This document shows, in pieces, positions 7,081 to 11,065 of a DNA stretch of 11,065 nt. The notes below the pieces were generated by a model. The model saw only the letters and a list, made by a program, of their open reading frames with translations. It searched no databases and was not told the origin of the DNA. Source of the DNA: an uncultured Shinella sp. (lineage in GTDB: Bacteria > Pseudomonadota > Alphaproteobacteria > Rhizobiales > Rhizobiaceae); NCBI RefSeq assembly GCF_946479415.1, contig NZ_CAMLFY010000136.1, positions 1-11,065 on the forward strand, read 5' to 3'. Every line of letters starts with the position of its first letter. Positions within the stretch are counted from its first letter, which is position 1. The translations under genes were made by a program, and so were the position numbers.

Positions 7081-7864
7081 GCCTCTTCTCGCCGGCATTG
7101 CCGCAGTCTTCCTCGCGATGCCTGCGGCGCGCGCAGCGGAGCCCGATCTCGCGGCCCGTCTCAAGCTCTTGGTTGAGGCCTATCCGGAAAGCCTTTCCGG
7201 CGTCGATGGCAACAGGCTGCTGTTCAAGGATGGCGGCCCGGCGCTCGAGATCGACGATGGCAAGGCGAAAGACCACCAGGCGGCGCTTGCTTCCGGCGAT
7301 GTCGAGGACAGCCTGCGGCAGATCTATCCGCTCGGCGCCTGCGAGAAGAAGCCGGAGGTGAATTTCGATCCCGGCCGCATTCGCAGCGATGCCCTGATGA
7401 TGCGGCTCTATGGTGCTTCGGCAAAGGAAGTCGGGGCCGATCTCGTTCCCGTCAAATGGTTCGGCGAGACGTTGCGCGTGACGAAGCGGCAGGGCGCTGC
7501 GGCAGCACTTGAGAAGGTGCGGGATGCGCTTGCTGAAAAGCCCGAGCTGAAGCGCTATCTCAGTCCCTCGGCCGGTGTGTTCAACTGGCGCAAGGTTTCC
7601 GGCGCGAAGAACATGTCGGTGCACAGTTTTGGCGCGGCGGTCGATCTCAACACGAAGTTTGCGGATTACTGGATCTGGTCGGGCGGAAAGCCGGGCAAGG
7701 TGCCCAAATACGCCAACCAATATCCGCTCGAGATCGTCGAGATTTTCGAGCGCTACGGCTTCATCTGGGGCGGGCGCTGGTATCACTACGACACCATGCA
7801 TTTCGAATACCGTCCGGAACTCGTCGCCATCGCAAAAGCGGCAGACGCTTCCGCCTGCCGCTGA
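7070..7864 (+). CDS. Exported M15-family zinc metallopeptidase (peptidoglycan peptidase)
   Basis: This 264-residue protein has a signal peptide of about 22 residues (cut after ARA), a 130-residue N-terminal region of no known fold, and a C-terminal M15 (VanY-like, Peptidase_M15_4) domain from about residue 150. The zinc site is readable: H185 and D192 in HSFGAAVD, and H244 in YDTMHFEYR. D241, three residues before H244, fits the catalytic base position of the L-alanyl-D-glutamate peptidase branch (DxxHFE). The mature enzyme should cleave peptide stems of peptidoglycan in the periplasm; the exact bond is not predictable here. ATG 7070 overlaps the upstream gene by 11 nt and has no strong ribosome-binding site, so translation is probably coupled. 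It faces an L,D-transpeptidase gene across only 18 nt. Confidence 0.88.
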   Translation: MSTKPLLAGIAAVFLAMPAARAAEPDLAARLKLLVEAYPESLSGVDGNRLLFKDGGPALEIDDGKAKDHQAALASGDVEDSLRQIYPLGACEKKPEVNFDPGRIRSDALMMRLYGASAKEVGADLVPVKWFGETLRVTKRQGAAAALEKVRDALAEKPELKRYLSPSAGVFNWRKVSGAKNMSVHSFGAAVDLNTKFADYWIWSGGKPGKVPKYANQYPLEIVEIFERYGFIWGGRWYHYDTMHFEYRPELVAIAKAADASACR

Positions 7865-7882
7865 TGTCTTGCGCCCGATTGC

Positions 7883-8530
7883 TCAGTTGCGGACGATGAC
7901 CGTCACGCCGGATGTGACCTGGGCATAGAGGTGTTCGACGTCTTCGTTCGCCATGCGGATGCAGCCGGACGACTGTGCCTTGCCGAGCGAGGACGGCTGA
8001 TTGGTGCCGTGAATGCGGTAGATGGTCGAGCCGAGATAGATGGCGCGCGAGCCGAGCGGGTTGTCGAGGCCGCCCTTCATCGAGACCGGCAGGATCTTGC
8101 CCTTCTTGGCTTCGCGGGCGCGCATGTCTTCCGGCGGCGTCCAGGTCGGCCATTCGGTCTTGCGCGTCACTTTTTCCGTGCCGGTCCAGATGAAACCTTC
8201 GCGGCCGACGCTGACGGCGTATTTCATGGCCAGGCCGGAGCCGAGCACGTGGTAGAGGCGGCGCTCGGAATTGTCGACGATGATCGTGCCGGGGGCGACG
8301 TCTTCGGTGAAAGCGACGAGTTCGCGGGCGATCGGCGCGCGGGAAACGGCAGCGATCTTCTTTTCCGACTTCATCGGCTTGCCGCCCGAGAGGACTTGCA
8401 GCCAGCCCGTCTTCTGCGAAGACGAGGAGAGCGAGGCGACCTCGATCGGGTCGATAGCATTGTCGGCGGCAAAAGCGGCGCCGGCGGTGGAAAGAAGGCC
8501 TGCGATAAGAGCGATTGCGAACTTGTTCAT
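7883..8530 (-). CDS. Exported L,D-transpeptidase (YkuD domain)
   Basis: This 215-residue protein starts with a signal peptide (MNKFAIALIAGLLSTAGAAFA, cut after residue 21), then about 60 linker residues and a YkuD catalytic domain covering roughly residues 85-215. The active site reads HGT at H174 and SSGCIRM with nucleophile C190, 16 residues apart as the family requires. The histidine usual just before GC (SHGC) is a serine here. The enzyme should form 3-3 crosslinks between meso-diaminopimelate residues, or attach proteins to peptidoglycan; L,D-crosslinks are abundant in Rhizobiales. ATG 8530 is chosen because it begins the signal peptide and has GGGA/AGGA just upstream; an ATG at 8587 would put an arginine-rich extension in front. 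A 25-codon frame lies upstream on the same strand. Confidence 0.92.
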   Translation of the reverse strand: MNKFAIALIAGLLSTAGAAFAADNAIDPIEVASLSSSSQKTGWLQVLSGGKPMKSEKKIAAVSRAPIARELVAFTEDVAPGTIIVDNSERRLYHVLGSGLAMKYAVSVGREGFIWTGTEKVTRKTEWPTWTPPEDMRAREAKKGKILPVSMKGGLDNPLGSRAIYLGSTIYRIHGTNQPSSLGKAQSSGCIRMANEDVEHLYAQVTSGVTVIVRN

Positions 8531-8620
8531 TGTCCTGGTCCCTGTCTGGAATGCCGGTGCGGTTGATGCCCGGCGTCGTGTTCTCATGGGGACGTTCTAG
8601 GACGTTGACTGATCTTACGA

Positions 8621-8636
8621 TGTTCCGGCGGGAACA
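8621..8636. promoter_or_regulatory. Perfect inverted repeat upstream of the L,D-transpeptidase gene
   Basis: The sequence TGTTCC-GGCG-GGAACA is a perfect 6-bp inverted repeat with a 4-bp centre. It lies about 90 bp upstream of the transpeptidase ATG and just after the stop of the 25-codon frame. It may be an operator or an RNA hairpin. No U-run follows on the minus strand, so it is not a standard intrinsic terminator. Confidence 0.4.
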
Positions 8637-8641
8637 GGCCC

Positions 8642-8719
8642 TCAGAAGGGCTGAATCCAGACCAGGCTGCTCAGCATCAGGGCGGCGATCATGGTGATTT
8701 CGAGAAATCCGGTTTGCAT
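8642..8719 (-). CDS. Putative 25-residue hydrophobic small protein
   Basis: This is a 26-codon frame (25 residues plus TGA) on the minus strand. Its ATG is preceded by a full-consensus AGGAGG, eight bases away (plus-strand 8728-8733), one of the best ribosome-binding sites in the window. The peptide begins MQTGFLEI and ends LVWIQPF. Residues 8-22 are almost all Ile, Met, Ala, Leu, Val and Ser, long enough for a short membrane helix, with the acidic residue E7 just before it. It sits alone in the 311-nt stretch between the L,D-transpeptidase (same strand, downstream) and the diguanylate cyclase terminator (upstream). No named family is recognised. It could be a small membrane regulator, a leader peptide for the transpeptidase gene, or a chance frame; the ribosome-binding site argues against chance. 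Confidence 0.55.
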   Translation of the reverse strand: MQTGFLEITMIAALMLSSLVWIQPF

Positions 8720-8727
8720 GGCAAAAT

Positions 8728-8733
8728 CCTCCT
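8728..8733 (-). promoter_or_regulatory. Consensus ribosome-binding site for the 25-codon frame
   Basis: The minus strand reads AGGAGG, fully complementary to the 16S rRNA tail, eight bases before ATG 8719. It serves no annotated gene other than the small frame. Confidence 0.6.
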
Positions 8734-8797
8734 GTGCCGCAAAAACGCGCCGATGTGGCCGCGGTTCCGCCGGATTTCAAAAATCGCCTGAAACGCA

Positions 8798-8821
8798 AAA
8801 CGGCGCCCGAAGGCGCCGTTT
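8798..8821 (-). terminator. Intrinsic terminator after the diguanylate cyclase gene (UUCG loop)
   Basis: A perfect 10-bp stem (8798-8807 paired with 8812-8821) closes a four-base loop that reads UUCG on the minus strand, an exceptionally stable tetraloop. The descending arm leads into UUUU (8800-8797) and then GCGUUU. It begins 20 nt beyond the stop of the cyclase gene. In the plus direction the loop is CGAA and no U-run follows, so the minus strand is the working orientation. Confidence 0.88.
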
Positions 8822-8841
8822 CGAAAGGGATACTTGGAGGC

Positions 8842-9912
8842 TTATTTGCGGTAGATTAGCCAGCTCTTGGCAAAATCCTTCTTCATGCCGTCCTCATAGG
8901 CCATCGTGCGGTTGCGGCCGCCGTTCTTGGCGCAATAAAGGGCGATATCGGCCTTCGAATAGAGTTCGCCGGGGCCTTCTGCCCAGGACGCCATGCAGAA
9001 GCCGAGCGAGATGGTGATCGGGCCGTAATTGACGCCGGTCTTGGAATTCTTGAAGGGCGTGTGCTCGAGGGCGGTGCGGATGCGCTCAGCGATCGCCATC
9101 GCCTCTTCCTCGGTATTGCCTTCGACGATCATCGCGAATTCCTCGCCGCCGGTGCGGGCGACCAGGATGTCCTTGCGCACATTGGCGCGGATGAGGCTGC
9201 CGATGGAGGCGAGGATCTTGTCGCCGACGGGATGGCCGTAGGTGTCGTTGATCTTCTTGAAGTGATCGATATCGGCGATGATCAGGGCGGTGAGATTGCG
9301 CGACAACGATGAATTGTAGATGGAGGAGAGCTTGTCGTCGAAGGCGCGGCGGTTGGACAGCTGCGTCAGCGAATCCGTGTTGGCGATGCGCTTGTACTCG
9401 TCGAGTTCCTTGCGCACATTGTCCATCTCGGCGGACTTCTGCACGACATTCTCTACCATCACCTTGCCCTGGTTGATGGTGTCGCCGGTCGCTTCCGTGA
9501 GGACGCCGATGACGCTCTTGATGATATCGACGCTGGCCGAACTCTTGTTGTTGATGCGCACGAAGGTTTCGTCGAGCAGTTTGTTGTAGCTTTCGAGCGA
9601 GGTCTGCTCCTGCTTCAGGAGGCGCAGCAGGCCCTCCAGTTCGCCGACGATCTTGCTGTGCGCGCCGTCGATCGCGGGCACGCCGTGATGATGGCCGAAA
9701 TACTGCATGCCGATTTCATCGAGTTCTTCCTGCGAGGCCTTGCTGCCGAGTGCCGCGAGTTCGCGCGTCAGCTTGGGGTTCGAGCCGATATAGGCCTCGT
9801 AGAAAAGCTCGTAATTCCGAGGGATGGGCGACACGCCCATTATGCGCATCGCGTAGGTTACCTGGGCCGCGATATCGGGCACCTGGACCTTCTGCGCAAC
9901 TGCCGTGTTCAT
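8842..9912 (-). CDS. Soluble diguanylate cyclase (GGDEF domain)
   Basis: This 356-residue protein is predicted to make cyclic di-GMP from two GTP in the cytoplasm. The C-terminal GGDEF domain (about 185-350) has the metal/substrate motif DIDHFKKINDTYGHPVGD and an intact GGEEF active site at residues 255-259, so it should be active. The inhibitory I-site is not canonical: R246 is in place, but the aspartate is at 248 (RKDI) instead of 249. The N-terminal half has no membrane segments. Residues about 11-60 form an uncharacterised helical region (TYAMRIMGVSPIPRNYELFYEAY), followed by a long alpha-helical, probably coiled-coil stretch (about 95-185) that may dimerise the enzyme. ATG 9912 has AGGAG eight bases upstream; an in-frame ATG at 10014 lies inside the fumC terminator neighbourhood and is unlikely. 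The input signal is unknown. Confidence 0.92.
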   Translation of the reverse strand: MNTAVAQKVQVPDIAAQVTYAMRIMGVSPIPRNYELFYEAYIGSNPKLTRELAALGSKASQEELDEIGMQYFGHHHGVPAIDGAHSKIVGELEGLLRLLKQEQTSLESYNKLLDETFVRINNKSSASVDIIKSVIGVLTEATGDTINQGKVMVENVVQKSAEMDNVRKELDEYKRIANTDSLTQLSNRRAFDDKLSSIYNSSLSRNLTALIIADIDHFKKINDTYGHPVGDKILASIGSLIRANVRKDILVARTGGEEFAMIVEGNTEEEAMAIAERIRTALEHTPFKNSKTGVNYGPITISLGFCMASWAEGPGELYSKADIALYCAKNGGRNRTMAYEDGMKKDFAKSWLIYRK

Positions 9913-10018
9913 GTCGGCTGCTCCTGGCTCATTCGTTGACTCCCATCCCGTAAAATACCGGGTGAATACTTTGCGAAGGATTAACGATTGTGTTTTCCAC
10001 CCCTGAAGCAGCAAAGAA

Positions 10019-10052
10019 AAAAGGCCGTAAATCCGGGGATTTACGGCCTTTT
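10019..10052 (-). terminator. Strong intrinsic terminator of fumC
   Basis: A 15-bp perfect stem (10019-10033 with 10038-10052) around a four-base loop is followed on the minus strand by six U residues (10022-10017) and UCUUU. It starts 26 nt after the fumC stop. The other strand also has a U-rich arm end, but no gene there reads toward it, so it serves fumC and insulates the cyclase gene downstream. Confidence 0.92.
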
Positions 10053-10078
10053 CGGGGTCAATATGAGAAATTCCTTCC

Positions 10079-11065
10079 TCAACCCGGCATAATCATCTTC
10101 TCCGGGCGTACAACTTCGTCAAATTCCTCATTGGTGACGTAACCGCCGCCGACGGCTTCCTCACGCAGCGTCGTGCCGTTCTTGTGCGCGGTCTTGGCGA
10201 TCTTGGCGGCGTTATCATAGCCGATCTTCGGGGCGAGCGCGGTGACGAGCATCAGCGAGCGGTCGAGCGCCGCCTTGATATTGTCTTCGCGGGCCTCGAT
10301 GCCGACGACGCAATTGTCGGTGAACGAAATCGCAGCATCCGAGAGAAGCTGGACGGACTGCAGGAAGTTATAGGCCATCAGCGGGTTGAAGACATTGAGC
10401 TCGAAATGGCCCTGGCTGCCGGCGAAGGTCAGCGAGGCATGGTTGCCGAATACCTGGGCGCAGACCTGGGTGAGGGCTTCGCACTGGGTCGGGTTGACCT
10501 TGCCGGGCATGATCGACGAGCCGGGCTCGTTTTCCGGCAGCGCCAGCTCGCCGAGACCGGAGCGCGGGCCGGAGCCGAGGAAGCGGATGTCGTTGGCGAT
10601 CTTGAAGAGCGCGGCGGCGGCCGAATTGATCGCGCCATGCGAGAAGACCATGGAATCGTGGGCGGCCAGCGCCTCGAACTTGTTCGGCGCGGTCTTGAAG
10701 GCGATGCCGGTGATCGAGGCGATGTGCTCGGCGACCTTTTCGGCAAAGCCGATCGGGGCGTTGAGACCCGTGCCGACGGCCGTACCGCCCTGCGCGAGTT
10801 CGCAAAGGCCCGGAAGCGTCATCTCGATGCGCTTGATCGAGGAAGCGACCTGCGCGGCATAACCGGAGAATTCCTGGCCGAGCGTCAGCGGGGTTGCGTC
10901 CTGCGTGTGCGTGCGGCCGATCTTGATGATGTGGTCGAAGGCTTTGACCTTGGCTTCGAGGGCGGCGTGCAGGTGCTTGAGCGCCGGCAGCAGGTCATGA
11001 ACGATGCGCTCGGCGCAGGCGATGTGCATGGCCGTCGGATAGGTGTCGTTCGACGACTGGCTCAT
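10079..11065 (-). CDS. fumC: Fumarate hydratase class II FumC, C-terminal part (cut by right edge)
   Basis: The window holds the last 328 codons of the cofactor-free, oxygen-stable fumarase that interconverts fumarate and L-malate in the TCA cycle. The three conserved regions of the fumarase/aspartase superfamily are present: [12 protein letters not shown] at the right edge, [16 protein letters not shown] with the histidine equivalent to E. coli H188, and the signature loop [11 protein letters not shown] near 10490-10520 with the catalytic serine. Alignment from memory with E. coli FumC (467 residues) suggests that about 135 N-terminal residues lie outside the window. The ATG at 11065 is therefore an internal methionine, not the start. 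Argininosuccinate lyase and aspartase are less likely given the near-identical FumC segments such as PNKFEALA and the C-terminal domain. A strong terminator follows the gene. Confidence 0.96.
   Translation of the reverse strand: MSQSSNDTYPTAMHIACAERIVHDLLPALKHLHAALEAKVKAFDHIIKIGRTHTQDATPLTLGQEFSGYAAQVASSIKRIEMTLPGLCELAQGGTAVGTGLNAPIGFAEKVAEHIASITGIAFKTAPNKFEALAAHDSMVFSHGAINSAAAALFKIANDIRFLGSGPRSGLGELALPENEPGSSIMPGKVNPTQCEALTQVCAQVFGNHASLTFAGSQGHFELNVFNPLMAYNFLQSVQLLSDAAISFTDNCVVGIEAREDNIKAALDRSLMLVTALAPKIGYDNAAKIAKTAHKNGTTLREEAVGGGYVTNEEFDEVVRPEKMIMPG

Noticed and set aside
7761..8798. Minus-strand frame of about 345 codons overlapping the L,D-transpeptidase in another frame
   Set aside because: Arg/Pro/His-rich translation with no family resemblance; the YkuD frame is clearly the coding one.
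9980..9990. TTAA element upstream of the diguanylate cyclase gene as a CtrA box
   Set aside because: Only one TTAA half is present, without a second at the N7 spacing, so CtrA control is not supported.
9913..10014. In-frame N-terminal extension of the diguanylate cyclase starting at 10014
   Set aside because: It begins next to the U-run of the fumC terminator and lacks a ribosome-binding site; the start at 9912 has AGGAG.
1..11065. Defence system, prophage, insertion sequence, CRISPR or toxin-antitoxin locus
   Set aside because: I saw no transposase, integrase, spaced repeats, tRNA-linked duplications or compositional break; all larger genes belong to ordinary chromosomal families.

Overview
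This 11 kb window looks like ordinary chromosome from an alphaproteobacterium, most likely a member of the Rhizobiaceae (Rhizobium/Agrobacterium/Shinella type). The clues are high GC content, strong third-position GC bias, and the typical rhizobial protein sequences of MoaA, the KefB-like antiporter and FumC. No genus is claimed. I see no insertion sequence, integrase, CRISPR array, tRNA or rRNA. Both ends of the window cut a gene: moaA on the left and fumC on the right.

Layout. Positions 1-248 (minus) hold the N-terminal part of moaA, the molybdenum cofactor radical-SAM enzyme. Divergent from it, on the plus strand, run a DUF971 protein (385-765), a KefB-like K+/H+ antiporter with an RCK/TrkA-N domain (815-2641), a TMEM175-like potassium channel (2713-3297) and an LtrA-family membrane protein (3294-4505). 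The last two overlap by ATGA. Three multi-spanning membrane proteins in a row, two of them tied to potassium, make a plausible ion-homeostasis block. A MarR-type repressor (4502-4981, minus) shares a palindromic CTAG stop with the LtrA gene. It is divergent from an alpha/beta hydrolase (5030-5938), and a perfect palindrome plus a second imperfect copy 20 bp away lie in and beside the gap between them.

Positions 6010-6618 encode an FMN-binding PPOX-type protein. Next come a small exported protein of unknown function (6694-7080) and, overlapping it by 11 nt, an exported M15 metallopeptidase (7070-7864). Facing these is an exported YkuD L,D-transpeptidase (7883-8530, minus). These last genes form an envelope/peptidoglycan group.

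Between the transpeptidase and the next gene lies a previously easy-to-miss 25-codon reading frame (8642-8719, minus) with a consensus AGGAGG ribosome-binding site and a hydrophobic core. A soluble diguanylate cyclase (8842-9912, minus) ends at a UUCG-capped terminator. Fumarase C (10079 to the right edge, minus) ends at a very strong terminator at 10019-10052.

Nothing here is clearly an undescribed defence or mobile system. The best leads are the 25-residue membrane peptide, the KefB/TMEM175/LtrA potassium block, the tandem MarR operator, and the exported-protein/M15-peptidase pair facing the transpeptidase.
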